Assembly (NCBI RefSeq): GCF_907165195.1
Contig: NZ_OU015584.1
Span: 2,046,001 to 2,110,000, forward strand
Length of the DNA stretch: 64,000 nt
Origin: Parvicella tangerina
Lineage (GTDB): Bacteria > Bacteroidota > Bacteroidia > Flavobacteriales_D > Parvicellaceae
Direction: 5' to 3'
Shown: positions 33,974 through 41,740 of the stretch, in pieces
Position numbering within the stretch: position 1 is the stretch's first letter
How the letters are laid out: every line of letters starts with the position of its first letter
Translations under genes and position numbers: made by a program
Notes under the pieces: model-generated
What the model saw: the letters and a program-made list of their open reading frames with translations, nothing else
Databases searched by the model: none
What the model was told of the DNA's origin: nothing

Positions 33974-35611
33974 TCATTTGAATATAGAAAGAATTTGCTT
34001 TGGGAGCAGGAGGTCGCAAGTTCGAATCTTGCCACCCCGACCTAACGGGATTAAGTTGGAGAAATCTAACTTAATCCCTTTTTTATTTTCTCCTAACTCG
34101 TTGATATTGTTAAGAATAAGATTGAATAGCACTCCTATTCTTTCGGTTCGAAATACTCCTTTTTCCTTGTTGTACTGTATTCCGTTCGGAAATAGTAGTT
34201 TTTGAAGGGTTAGTTTCCTGTTTAAACTTGCTAACCCCCACTCTTTACTGATGTTACGGGAAATTTCAACCGCTTTTTCAATCGCTTTTTGGAGGTTCGA
34301 ACTTTTTATTTCGGTCTGTTCCAATTGCTTTTCAATTTTTAGCTTTTCCGCTTGAATCTGTGTAATAAACTTTTCGTAAAGTGCATCATCTATTTTACCA
34401 AATGCGAAACGCTCTTGTAACGTTTCTATTTTCTTGTTGATCTCACTTAACTCTAATTTGATTGCGTGGTTTCCTTCTGCTTTATCCTGAATGTATTTAC
34501 TTATGGATGCGTTAAGCATTTCCTTTAAGGGTTCTTTATATTCTTCTTTGATCTCAAACCCCGTAAGAATTTCCTTATAAGCGGTATTTAGTTTTTTAGC
34601 GTTTATATTAACCTTACAACCGTTTGTTCTACACTTGTAATAATAAAGCCCTTTAGATTTAACTAAATAGCCCGTTAAGGGTGCTTTACAACAATCACAA
34701 ACAACAAAACGTTTTAATGGTAGTTCCTGCACCTCCGTGCTATGCTTCCCCTTTTCAAATTTCTCATTTAACACGTTGTTCACTTTCAGGAACAAGGATT
34801 TTGAGATTAACGGAGTATGTAAACCCTTATAGGATTTATTGGGGGTTAGCTTTGAAACGAGTACCCCACAATAAAACGGGTTTCTTAGAACCCTTGAAAA
34901 GGTTTTTTCATTGATCTTTAGCCCTCTCGCTTCCAAGCGTTCCAATATCGCTAAATTACTAATACGCTCGTTTGCTTTCCATTCAAACGCTTTTTTTAAC
35001 AATAACCCATCCTCATTGATAACCATTTCTTTTATTTTGCTCTTACTGTTATAGTTTTTGGAATATCCTAACGGGGGTTGAAAACACCAAATACCATCCT
35101 CTAACTTTTGAATCATCCCGTTAACGGATTTATCCCTGCGTAAATCGTTATCCATTTTGGAGAACAATAACAGTATGTTTTCTTGTAGTTCTCCTGATGG
35201 TGTGGAACTATCAATATTTTGTGAAACCGTAATAACAGAAACTCCGATTTTCTTTAACTGGTCTTTGATCTGCATACCACTGGAACCCGTTCGGGAAAAA
35301 CGATCTAACGAATACACAACAATATAGGATATATCTTTCTTACTCTTTACAAACTTCAACATTCGGTTAAACTCTTTTCTATCTGTATCGCTTTTTGCGG
35401 ATTCGTGCGTACCCCCGAAGTATTGCCGAATGTTCAACTTTGAGCGTTCCGCAAAAGCCAAACAATGCTTCATTTGGGTTTCCAAAGAAGCATTGTTTTC
35501 GGCTTGTTCTTTCGTTGATACACGGGTGTATATAACCGCATTATTTGTTCGTGTTCGTTTCTTCTTTTCGGGTTGCGGTGCGAACTGGTTGAATATTGAT
35601 AAATCGCTCAT
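33974..35611 (-). CDS. Large serine recombinase
   Basis: This encodes 545 residues. The resolvase domain has the nucleophile Ser in AVIYTRVSTKEQAE (about 26-39) and YSLDRFSRTGSSGMQIKDQL. The recombinase domain is at about 170-300 (PPLGYSKNYN, RVLRNPFYCGVLV), followed by a zinc ribbon (VVCDCCKAPL, YYKCRTNGCKV) and a coiled coil (LSEINKKIETLQERFAFGK). The last 22 residues include GGKIRTCDLLLPKQ, an antisense translation of the tRNA-Pro-derived repeat, so the gene runs through the attachment site of element 1. It should integrate and excise the second element. Confidence 0.92.
   Translation of the reverse strand: MSDLSIFNQFAPQPEKKKRTRTNNAVIYTRVSTKEQAENNASLETQMKHCLAFAERSKLNIRQYFGGTHESAKSDTDRKEFNRMLKFVKSKKDISYIVVYSLDRFSRTGSSGMQIKDQLKKIGVSVITVSQNIDSSTPSGELQENILLLFSKMDNDLRRDKSVNGMIQKLEDGIWCFQPPLGYSKNYNSKSKIKEMVINEDGLLLKKAFEWKANERISNLAILERLEARGLKINEKTFSRVLRNPFYCGVLVSKLTPNKSYKGLHTPLISKSLFLKVNNVLNEKFEKGKHSTEVQELPLKRFVVCDCCKAPLTGYLVKSKGLYYYKCRTNGCKVNINAKKLNTAYKEILTGFEIKEEYKEPLKEMLNASISKYIQDKAEGNHAIKLELSEINKKIETLQERFAFGKIDDALYEKFITQIQAEKLKIEKQLEQTEIKSSNLQKAIEKAVEISRNISKEWGLASLNRKLTLQKLLFPNGIQYNKEKGVFRTERIGVLFNLILNNINELGENKKGIKLDFSNLIPLGRGGKIRTCDLLLPKQILSIFK
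33996..34041 (+). repeat. Right attachment repeat (copy of tRNA-Pro 3' part)
   Basis: This is a perfect 46-bp copy of 23449-23494, lacking the 5' half of the tRNA, so it is not a functional tRNA. It is attR of element 1 and at the same time overlaps the 3' end of the serine recombinase gene on the other strand. Confidence 0.93.
34047..34078 (+). terminator. Terminator-like hairpin beyond attR
   Basis: An 11-bp stem (GGGATTAAGTT/AACTTAATCCC) is followed by six T residues. On the plus strand it would have ended tRNA-Pro transcripts before element 1 inserted. It lies inside the recombinase reading frame on the other strand. Confidence 0.7.
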
Positions 35612-35612
35612 A

Positions 35613-35807
35613 CTATTTGTTTTTTATTACAGAACTGGTTAGTATAAGGGTTAATTCAATCATGTTTTCAATGATCTGTTTTGCTTTTCGTTTGCTTACT
35701 TTTTCAAACCCTTTGAATTGCTTCAACCACTTAATAGTAAAGCGTTTTCGCAATTCATTTTCTATCAGTTCTCGTTGTATTTCTACTCTATTTCTGTTCG
35801 TTTTCAT
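35613..35807 (-). CDS. Small basic hypothetical protein
   Basis: This is 64 residues from ATG 35807; a TTG at 35885 would give 90. It is very rich in Lys and Arg and helical (NELRKRFTIKWLKQFKGFEK), which suggests nucleic-acid binding. Its stop lies 1 bp before the serine recombinase start codon, so the two are coupled and it may be a regulator or directionality factor of the recombinase. Not recognised. Confidence 0.5.
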   Translation of the reverse strand: MKTNRNRVEIQRELIENELRKRFTIKWLKQFKGFEKVSKRKAKQIIENMIELTLILTSSVIKNK

Positions 35808-35914
35808 TGGAAAACACTTCAATATAGGAAGGAAAAAACGTTGCTCCAACAGCAACGTCTTAAAACTTTTAGGAAATTTTTTCAAGTGATATAATCACTT
35901 GTTTTTCGGGATAA

Positions 35915-36064
35915 TTAGTTACCCTCCTTTTTATCCTTTTCCTTAGCTGCTTCAATCAGTTTTCTAACTGCATTAATTGTAATTCTACTGTGTCCGTCAA
36001 TTTCTACGAACTCTTCATCTGTCAATACGTCCAGTATTAACTGAAAAATTTCTGAATCTGTCAT
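35915..36064 (-). CDS. Small acidic hypothetical protein
   Basis: This is 49 residues, starting MTDSEIFQLILDVLTDEEFV and ending KEKDKKEGN, with a Bacteroidota-like start context. It is acidic and helical, and lies between the PG hydrolase gene and the basic small gene on the same strand. Short, so the coding call is tentative. Function unknown. Confidence 0.45.
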   Translation of the reverse strand: MTDSEIFQLILDVLTDEEFVEIDGHSRITINAVRKLIEAAKEKDKKEGN

Positions 36065-36109
36065 TGTATTGAATTTTAGTTATTGTGTAGTTCGGACTTT
36101 CCGAACCTA

Positions 36110-36760
36110 TTATTTAATGTTGTTCTTGATGACCATGAAAACGGGCTTTTCCTGGGTAGTTACATAGCCGTTTGCATCCGTTGAAAACCTTGAATAACCT
36201 GTTGAATCCCCAACGTTTCCCCCTGCGGTTTTTAGATACCCTTTCCCTTCTTCAACAATCAGTTCCCCATGAGCTGCGAAATGACCATCTGTATCATACC
36301 CTTTGCCTGATTCTCTGGTAAAAACAATCAGATCTCCTTTTTTAGGGGCGTATTCGTTGATCCTGTAACCGATTAAGGGTGCATTGGGATTATTCCTGTT
36401 TCGTTTTGCCTCTTGGAAATAACCGCTATGAGCTGCACTATAAGGAAACTGGTTGTTTGCTCCTGCCGTCTGAAATAAGTACGATATAAATGCACTTGAC
36501 CAGGGATATGTAGCCTGTACTGAAGGGTCTTGCATTTCCGTTTTAGAGAATAGCTTTCCGACTGCCTTCCAGTAATCAATGAGCCAATCAGAAACAAATG
36601 GGGAAAGTTCTGTATAACCCTTCCATTTTTCTACTTCTTTTTTGGCTATGGTAACTAAGCGGTCTTTAAACCCTGTCTTGCTTTTATGAACAAAGTACCA
36701 TGTGACACTACCACATAGGAGCAACAGGCACATAATCAATATGTAATGCTTTGTTTTCAA
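36110..36760 (-). CDS. DUF2272-type membrane-anchored peptidoglycan hydrolase-like protein
   Basis: This encodes 216 residues from TTG 36760; an ATG at 36733 is the alternative, but the Lys residues before the membrane segment favour the TTG. One N-terminal membrane anchor (YILIMCLLLLCGSVTWYFV) is followed by a domain with YPWSSAFISYLFQTAG, FPYSAAHSGYF, KKGDLIVFTRE and HGELIVE, the pattern of DUF2272/NlpC-P60-like wall enzymes. It is the last structural-cassette gene before the recombinase end. Probable role: entry or exit lysin of a virus-like particle. Confidence 0.72.
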   Translation of the reverse strand: MKTKHYILIMCLLLLCGSVTWYFVHKSKTGFKDRLVTIAKKEVEKWKGYTELSPFVSDWLIDYWKAVGKLFSKTEMQDPSVQATYPWSSAFISYLFQTAGANNQFPYSAAHSGYFQEAKRNRNNPNAPLIGYRINEYAPKKGDLIVFTRESGKGYDTDGHFAAHGELIVEEGKGYLKTAGGNVGDSTGYSRFSTDANGYVTTQEKPVFMVIKNNIK

Positions 36761-36945
36761 GAATTTGTCTTAGATTTGAATGGGTAAGGTGGGCAGAGTG
36801 AATCAACTCATGTGCTTGTCATTTCTTGAGGCTGACCACTCTGTTTCCCCTTACTTGTTTTTGATGAACAAGTTTTCCCATTTTAATATTACACGATCTT
36901 TTCAGTTTCGTTTATGCCAATTATTAAACGCTTGTTTTGCGCTAT

Positions 36946-37245
36946 TTATTGGTTCTTCTCAATGAGGTAATCCAACTTCTTTTCGATGCTCTCCAACCTC
37001 TTTTCTATGTTGCCTAATTTCTCTTGTTGTACAAGTTGTCCTCCGGAGAGTTCATCTAAATCCTGTTCGTTGGATTCCACCCTTTTAGTTATGACCTCTA
37101 TCTTTTCATTGGTGTAGTTCATGGATGAAGTCGTATTGTAATAAAACGGGATCAACATAAAGGTTGCCGTTATTACCACCCAAATCAGGTTTTCTGTTAT
37201 CTTTTTCGCTATGTCTGTTTTAGCTTTCATGCTATGTTTAACCAT
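36946..37245 (-). CDS. Membrane coiled-coil protein
   Basis: This is 99 residues from ATG 37245, overlapping the upstream gene by 8 bp. One membrane segment (IWVVITATFMLIPFYY, about 23-38) is followed by a coiled coil to the C-terminus (EKLGNIEKRLESIEKKLDYLIEK). The layout resembles small holin-like or virion-membrane proteins. Not recognised. Confidence 0.6.
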   Translation of the reverse strand: MVKHSMKAKTDIAKKITENLIWVVITATFMLIPFYYNTTSSMNYTNEKIEVITKRVESNEQDLDELSGGQLVQQEKLGNIEKRLESIEKKLDYLIEKNQ

Positions 37246-37672
37246 TTTGAGCCTGTGCAAGAATGTCAGCCAGTAACTTACATTCTTTCATTTGTCCCTT
37301 TATATATAATGCTATAGCTGTAGATAGTTGCATTTCATCCTTTTCAGGCTTTAAGTGAATCAACAAGAACATTTGTGTTGTGGTGGCTAATTCATACTGC
37401 GTTACGCCATAATCAAAAATGCTTTTTACTATCTTACGAATACTCATGCTAATTAGTCCACTCATTGCACCTACTCCCGAAGCCTTTGCCATTTCTTTGA
37501 TGTAAATTCTTCTTAGGAATTTTGCCTTATCAAATACCGATAATACGGGTTTTGCTTTTTGACTTTCCAAGTCTATTCTAATACCAACGTTCTGTGTTGG
37601 TACATTCTCCTGCTCTGCTATGCCTTGCATTAGGTCAGAACACGTTTCTACTATCATTTTTCCTGCGTCCAT
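37238..37672 (-). CDS. Hypothetical cassette protein (paralogue B)
   Basis: This 144-residue soluble alpha/beta protein matches the gene at 37908 in several blocks: QNVGIRIDL against KNVCIRVRF at the start of the fold, and IKGQMKECKLLADILA against IDGKLKQCMYVSDLLA at its end. The two are likely tandem-duplicated and diverged. No family recognised; they could be paired structural or chaperone subunits. Confidence 0.6.
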   Translation of the reverse strand: MDAGKMIVETCSDLMQGIAEQENVPTQNVGIRIDLESQKAKPVLSVFDKAKFLRRIYIKEMAKASGVGAMSGLISMSIRKIVKSIFDYGVTQYELATTTQMFLLIHLKPEKDEMQLSTAIALYIKGQMKECKLLADILAQAQNG

Positions 37673-37677
37673 GTCTT

Positions 37678-37908
37678 TTAAATTTTAGTTGTCCAATTAA
37701 ACCGGTTCTTTAACTTGCTCAGGTAACTGAAGAAATACCGACCAAGCGAACCGTTTGCCTTGGTGGGCTTTCTATATCCGACCTTCTTTGCCAATTCTGA
37801 CAACTCATTGCCATACGATTGGGCGTGAAAATCATTTTTAAAATCAACCCCTAATTCTAATGCCCTGATATAAGCCTGATAAATCGTTATTTCACGCTGC
37901 TCATCCAT
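37678..37908 (-). CDS. Small basic hypothetical protein
   Basis: This 76-residue helical protein (ITIYQAYIRALELGVDFKNDF, ELSELAKKVGYRKPTKANGS) ends in a basic tail (YFFSYLSKLKNRFNWTTKI). It overlaps the upstream gene by 1 bp and lies 5 bp before paralogue B. It is possibly DNA binding. Not recognised. Confidence 0.55.
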   Translation of the reverse strand: MDEQREITIYQAYIRALELGVDFKNDFHAQSYGNELSELAKKVGYRKPTKANGSLGRYFFSYLSKLKNRFNWTTKI

Positions 37909-38348
37909 CAGTTCAACAATTCATCACCTGTCCCCAGTATCGCCAAAAGGTCAGACACATACATACATTGCTTTAACTTTCCATCTATTGCGCTTACTAC
38001 AACAGGTCGATTTGTCTTAGGAGATTCATAAAGCAATACGGCTATATCTTTTTGTGCCGCCACCTTAAACCGCTTTTTGGTCATTTGATAAAATGCCTGT
38101 ATGCAACAGTAAAAATCCTCTACTCCAAACCGCAGGGCGATCAACTTCGGACTGGATAGCTCCAGATAGTGCAACCGAACAATTGACTTTAGTGTAAAAA
38201 GTCCCAATTCCATTGCCTTTTTCTCCCCAATGAATCTAACCCGGATACATACATTCTTTTTAGTCTTCCCTTTTCTTATCCCGATCAGTTCCAGAACTTC
38301 CGAAAATGCTGCATCCACTTTATTCGTTATGTCTTTTGGCTCTTTCAT
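37908..38348 (-). CDS. Hypothetical cassette protein (paralogue A)
   Basis: This 146-residue soluble protein is similar in outline to the gene at 37238 (see that entry). It has a central hydrophobic stretch, VEDFYCCIQAFYQM, and a strand-rich end, RPVVVSAIDGKLKQC. It lies 6 bp after the WHy-domain gene. Function unknown. Confidence 0.6.
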   Translation of the reverse strand: MKEPKDITNKVDAAFSEVLELIGIRKGKTKKNVCIRVRFIGEKKAMELGLFTLKSIVRLHYLELSSPKLIALRFGVEDFYCCIQAFYQMTKKRFKVAAQKDIAVLLYESPKTNRPVVVSAIDGKLKQCMYVSDLLAILGTGDELLN

Positions 38349-38354
38349 TTTTCT

Positions 38355-38831
38355 TTACAATAGATCTCCAACAGTGAAATAGGATCGAATGGGAATCGGG
38401 AAAACGGGTAACATCCCGATCTTTGCCGACAACTTCCCTGATACTGTTACCTGCAAATCATTTAACATCATTATATCAACCCCACTAAAGGCAGGTATCT
38501 TTTCTTTTATGTCGTCAAATTTGATTTGTAAGTCAACCAGTAAAGTAGATGTTCCCTTTTTCATCACCCGAAAGGTCTTTTCGGCACTTGCATTTGAAAT
38601 AAGATGCCCTGCAATGAAAATTTCATAATACTGCTTACTGACTTTCAAATTAAACTGGGTCGGGTTCTCCACCGAAAACACCACTTTAAAATTGATCGCT
38701 TCCGCACTTATGGTATAGACCTGTATCGAAATGGGTTGATAGTCGATTTGATTGGATAACCACAAACCAAATAACCCCACGCTAAAGCCTGTTCCTGCCA
38801 CTGCTGTTCCTATTTTTGCAACTGTTTTCAT
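38355..38831 (-). CDS. LEA14/WHy-like membrane-anchored protein
   Basis: This 158-residue protein has an N-terminal membrane anchor (IGTAVAGTGFSVGLFGLWL) and a beta-sandwich with FKVVFSVENPTQFNLKVSKQYYEIFIAG. The VxNPT motif followed by a strand is typical of LEA2/WHy domains, which occur in desiccation proteins and in phage or secretion contexts. Its start overlaps the muramidase stop by 4 bp. Probable membrane-linked structural protein. Confidence 0.65.
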   Translation of the reverse strand: MKTVAKIGTAVAGTGFSVGLFGLWLSNQIDYQPISIQVYTISAEAINFKVVFSVENPTQFNLKVSKQYYEIFIAGHLISNASAEKTFRVMKKGTSTLLVDLQIKFDDIKEKIPAFSGVDIMMLNDLQVTVSGKLSAKIGMLPVFPIPIRSYFTVGDLL

Positions 38832-39460
38832 GCTGTCTTTCTTTTTAGTTTATTCAGCTCTACCAGTACATTTACTGGAATCCTGTTTTGTATCGTTAAT
38901 TCCGGGCTTCTTCTTTCGCCTTTTCTTACCGTCTTCCTGTTCAACTGGATTTCTCCTAAAAGCCTTAGAAAGTTCTTGCGTTTGTTCTTGTTGCCTATGT
39001 GCGTATAACACCACTTCATTCTGGCTCTTAGCACCTTAAAAAGTGCTACATGATCCAAGCTATTTAAAAGGTCTATTCCTTTGGGTGTAAATACTTCATA
39101 GTGATTGATGTGGTGTTTTAATTTATCCGCCACACGTTCGAGGTTTAAACGCATTGCCGTTGTTCCGATACTGGTCAGCCCCAAGTAAATAAGTGCGGCA
39201 ACGTCTTTATGGTCGAGGTTGATTAATCCCATACCTAACCATAAGCGTTGATACAATAAGTTGAAGGCTTCGTTTTGGGTTAATTCCTTCATATCGTCAG
39301 CCTTTGGAGTTCGCCCCAAATACTCGGCTAACATAGGTGCGGTAATGCCCCATTTTGTACCGACAAACTGACCTCCTGTAAATGATCTTTCATTGGTTAA
39401 ACTAAGGGTGTATTTCCCTGTTAATCCTATCTTTTTCGCTATTTGCTTAAACCTTTTCAT
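38828..39460 (-). CDS. GH108-like muramidase with PG-binding-3-type domain
   Basis: This 210-residue protein has an N-terminal half showing NERSFTGG and TKWGITAPMLAEYLGRTP, then ELTQNEAFNLLYQRLWL. This is the pattern of GH108 endolysins, in which the Glu of the E-G-G motif is catalytic. The second half (VAALIYLGLTSIGTTAMRLN to FLRLLGEIQLN) fits the PG_binding_3 helical domain. It has no signal peptide. It should cut the glycan strand of peptidoglycan for release or entry of a particle. Confidence 0.75.
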   Translation of the reverse strand: MKRFKQIAKKIGLTGKYTLSLTNERSFTGGQFVGTKWGITAPMLAEYLGRTPKADDMKELTQNEAFNLLYQRLWLGMGLINLDHKDVAALIYLGLTSIGTTAMRLNLERVADKLKHHINHYEVFTPKGIDLLNSLDHVALFKVLRARMKWCYTHIGNKNKRKNFLRLLGEIQLNRKTVRKGERRSPELTIQNRIPVNVLVELNKLKRKTA

Positions 39461-39477
39461 ACGCTTTACTTTTTTAG

Positions 39478-39999
39478 TTAATAATCCTTGAAAATCACCG
39501 CATCAGAACGCACCCAACCGTAGGTGTCGCTTACGCCTAAACCGTTGTCAATTTTCACTTTGAACCATGTATAGGCGTAACCGCTTTCATCCCCTTTTTT
39601 GTAGTCCACTACTTTCCCAATCTTCTTTCCGGAGGCTGCTTTGGTAATCTTGTTACTCCAAAAATCCCAACCGCCATTATCTACCAAAGCGGAAGACCTT
39701 ACCCATGCGTACCCTAATCCTCCTAAAGAAGTTGGTTTGGGGTACATCATTTTGCCTATCAGTTCCATCGAAGGATAATCCAGTTCTCCTTCCACGTTGA
39801 ACCTATAACCTCCGTTTTCGGGGTTGCCTTCTTCGGTATCTGCATAAACTCTCTGTGCCTCTAACCGTTTTTTTCGTTCTTCTTCTTCCTTCTCTTTTTG
39901 GTTCGGTACATACACCAATTGATAGAGCAAGTATGCCGTAAGTCCAAGCCCTACGAAAATGCCCCCTCCTATGATGATATGTTTTGTTGTCTTATTCAT
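39478..39999 (-). CDS. Membrane-anchored SH3-like domain protein
   Basis: This 173-residue protein has an N-terminal membrane segment (IIIGGGIFVGLGLTAYLLYQLVYV), a Lys/Glu helix, and then a beta-rich domain with GYAWVRSSALVDNG and TYGWVRSDAVIFKD, the repeated W-V-R-S end of bacterial SH3 domains. These often bind cell wall. It lies between the muramidase and other membrane proteins in the cassette. Confidence 0.65.
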   Translation of the reverse strand: MNKTTKHIIIGGGIFVGLGLTAYLLYQLVYVPNQKEKEEEERKKRLEAQRVYADTEEGNPENGGYRFNVEGELDYPSMELIGKMMYPKPTSLGGLGYAWVRSSALVDNGGWDFWSNKITKAASGKKIGKVVDYKKGDESGYAYTWFKVKIDNGLGVSDTYGWVRSDAVIFKDY

Positions 40000-40010
40000 T
40001 TCCTTTGGTG

Positions 40011-40496
40011 TTATGATCTGGGAAGACTGTTGATTTTTCCCATGAGTAATTGTGTTTGTACCTTGTCGCCTTCAAGTGCATCCTGTAAGACCGTATATAG
40101 ATCTGTGCTATATTCCTGCTCGAAGTAGTAAGCGATCTTTGATAAATCGTCATAGTGTCCCAGACCATCAAAGGCGTTAACTATGGCAGCTTCATTGTCG
40201 GATGAATACCAGCTACCGTAATTGTCCCAAACTTTTTTAGCCCTGTCAATAGCGGTCAATCGGGATATGGTCGCCTTACCTGATGACAGGTGTCTGTTAG
40301 GGTCAAAAGCTGAACTTGCCTGTAAACTTTCTATCCCTCCGACTGCTCCCGAATTATAAGGATCGCCATACGCATCGTCTAACCGTCCACGAATTTTGTT
40401 CTTCTTAACGCCTGGCACGATCAAAGCGGCACTTAGCCCCAAGATCGCTACGGAACTAAAACCTATCACTAAATGTATTTTTGCTTCTTGTGTCAT
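40011..40496 (-). CDS. Small membrane protein with soluble helical domain
   Basis: I start at ATG 40496 (161 residues), which overlaps the upstream stop as ATGA; the frame continues upstream only in the shadow of the neighbouring gene. One membrane segment (HLVIGFSSVAILGLSAALIVPG) is followed by a Gly/Ser linker and a helical domain (AAIVNAFDGLGHYDDLSKIAYYFEQEYSTD). Not recognised; a probable virion-membrane protein by context. Confidence 0.62.
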   Translation of the reverse strand: MTQEAKIHLVIGFSSVAILGLSAALIVPGVKKNKIRGRLDDAYGDPYNSGAVGGIESLQASSAFDPNRHLSSGKATISRLTAIDRAKKVWDNYGSWYSSDNEAAIVNAFDGLGHYDDLSKIAYYFEQEYSTDLYTVLQDALEGDKVQTQLLMGKINSLPRS

Positions 40497-40948
40497 TGTC
40501 CTAATAGTTTTGGGGACGGTGTTCCACCAATCATTCCGCCCGTTCTTACCTTCATGGCTAACTCTGCGGCATCGTTTAAGGTTTTTCCTTTTTTGATCTG
40601 TGCGATCAGGTAGTAAGAGGCAATACCTATTACGATAATTGTTGTGCCGATTATTATGGCTCTTGTCCACTCCAAACCCGAAACAAACCAATCTGTTACA
40701 TCGTGGGTAACGTCTGACAGTTCCCCCGTCCAGTCCGTTGTTAGTTCCACTCCCTGCGAACTCATGTACTCCCTTAGTGAATGGGTGTCCGCCTGTGTTC
40801 CTGCTCCGGCTCGTTGGTTCCAGAACTTCACAAAATAGGCGTTGGCTTCGGTCTTGCTAAACCACTTTTTCAATTGTTTGTGCCATGAAATCCATTCTTC
40901 CGCACTACTGGTGGAATTGGGTATATATTTACTTGGATCGCTTTTCAT
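40493..40948 (-). CDS. Small membrane protein
   Basis: This 151-residue protein has a soluble N-terminus rich in Trp (SAEEWISWHKQLKKWFSKTE) and one membrane segment near residue 100 (IIIGTTIIVIGIASYYLIA). The tail is short and ends in GGTPSPKLLGQ. It is coupled by an ATGA overlap to the next gene. Not recognised. Confidence 0.6.
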   Translation of the reverse strand: MKSDPSKYIPNSTSSAEEWISWHKQLKKWFSKTEANAYFVKFWNQRAGAGTQADTHSLREYMSSQGVELTTDWTGELSDVTHDVTDWFVSGLEWTRAIIIGTTIIVIGIASYYLIAQIKKGKTLNDAAELAMKVRTGGMIGGTPSPKLLGQ

Positions 40949-40960
40949 TGTCTTATCTTT

Positions 40961-41740
40961 TTAAATGCTGCAACGCTTGTTTTCTGCCGCCTTAAATCGC
41001 TTCACAAATTCCTGAATGGCTGCCCATCTTCTTTTATTCAGTTTCGATTTTTTTCCTCCAAATACTGCTTTGAAACATCGCAGCACTTCCACCGCATCAA
41101 AACCTAAATTCAGGGCAATATTGAGCGCAATCAGATCTGCGCTCAATTCATTGTTTGCCTGTCTGCCGTATTCTGCGTTTTTATATCGGTGGGCGTATTC
41201 ATGTAAGAGCAATACAATAAGCATGGGAACAGAGTACCCGATTAGCTTTGTTTTGGAAACCTGAATAACTCCTGTTTTTTTGCCTACTCTCGCAGGGGTG
41301 GAAACTTCTTCGCCCTCCTCTTCAATTTTATCCTGTAACAAGATGGTAAATTCATCACTCTGGTAGATGACACCTTTACCCTCTACGTGTTGTTCTTTCA
41401 GGTTCAAAGCGAACCACTTGGCAAACTTTATAAACCGTTTGTCTCTTTCGGTAAGTTCAACAGGACATTTGGTATCTCTTTTAATCTCAATTCGTTCAAT
41501 CACATAATGAGCATCCCCCAGAGGCAAATCCTTACACTCAATTTCTACCCGTAGCCTATCGGAGACAATCGGAAGTTTAAAAAGCAAGCGGTTTAATCCC
41601 ATTAAGGATACTTTGCGGTAAATGAACTGTGCGCCACTTATCGGGTTGAATATGGAGATAATCAACTTTACTGGCCGCAGTGCCTTAATAGTCAGCACCA
41701 GATTAAAGGGCTTTTGATATGGCAGCAAATCAAACCGCAT
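40961..41740 (-). CDS. HExxH zinc metallopeptidase-like protein
   Basis: This encodes 259 residues. A beta-rich N-terminal half of about 90 residues (FNLVLTIKALRPVKLIISIFN) resembles a structural domain. The C-terminal half carries LIVLLLHEYAHRYKN (HExxH) and NNELSADLIALNIAL, with a Glu/Asp pair as likely third ligand. It has no signal peptide. It may process capsid proteins, or act on the host wall or an inhibitor. The peptidase call is from the motif; the substrate is unknown. Confidence 0.7.
   Translation of the reverse strand: MRFDLLPYQKPFNLVLTIKALRPVKLIISIFNPISGAQFIYRKVSLMGLNRLLFKLPIVSDRLRVEIECKDLPLGDAHYVIERIEIKRDTKCPVELTERDKRFIKFAKWFALNLKEQHVEGKGVIYQSDEFTILLQDKIEEEGEEVSTPARVGKKTGVIQVSKTKLIGYSVPMLIVLLLHEYAHRYKNAEYGRQANNELSADLIALNIALNLGFDAVEVLRCFKAVFGGKKSKLNKRRWAAIQEFVKRFKAAENKRCSI

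Larger units (their letters stand above)
23449..34041. mobile_element. Tyrosine-integrase genomic island (element 1) in tRNA-Pro
   Basis: An island of about 10.5 kb is bounded by the 46-bp tRNA-derived repeats. It holds an IntDOT-like integrase beside the right repeat, an excisionase-like HTH gene near the left one, and TTGCACGT pairs near both ends. The cargo consists of small secreted proteins, an RHS toxin-like protein and unknown genes. No conjugation, relaxase or capsid gene is visible, so it would have to be mobilised in trans. The genes at 26-32 kb look richer in A+T than the flanking core genes. Confidence 0.9.

Noticed and set aside
36780-36965. Plus-strand 61-codon frame between cassette genes
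   Set aside because: No start context, no recognisable features, and it would oppose an otherwise unidirectional, densely packed operon.
40497-40691. Upstream extension of the membrane-protein gene at 40011
   Set aside because: That part is a basic, Asn/Arg-rich shadow of the neighbouring gene; ATG 40496 with an ATGA overlap is the natural start.
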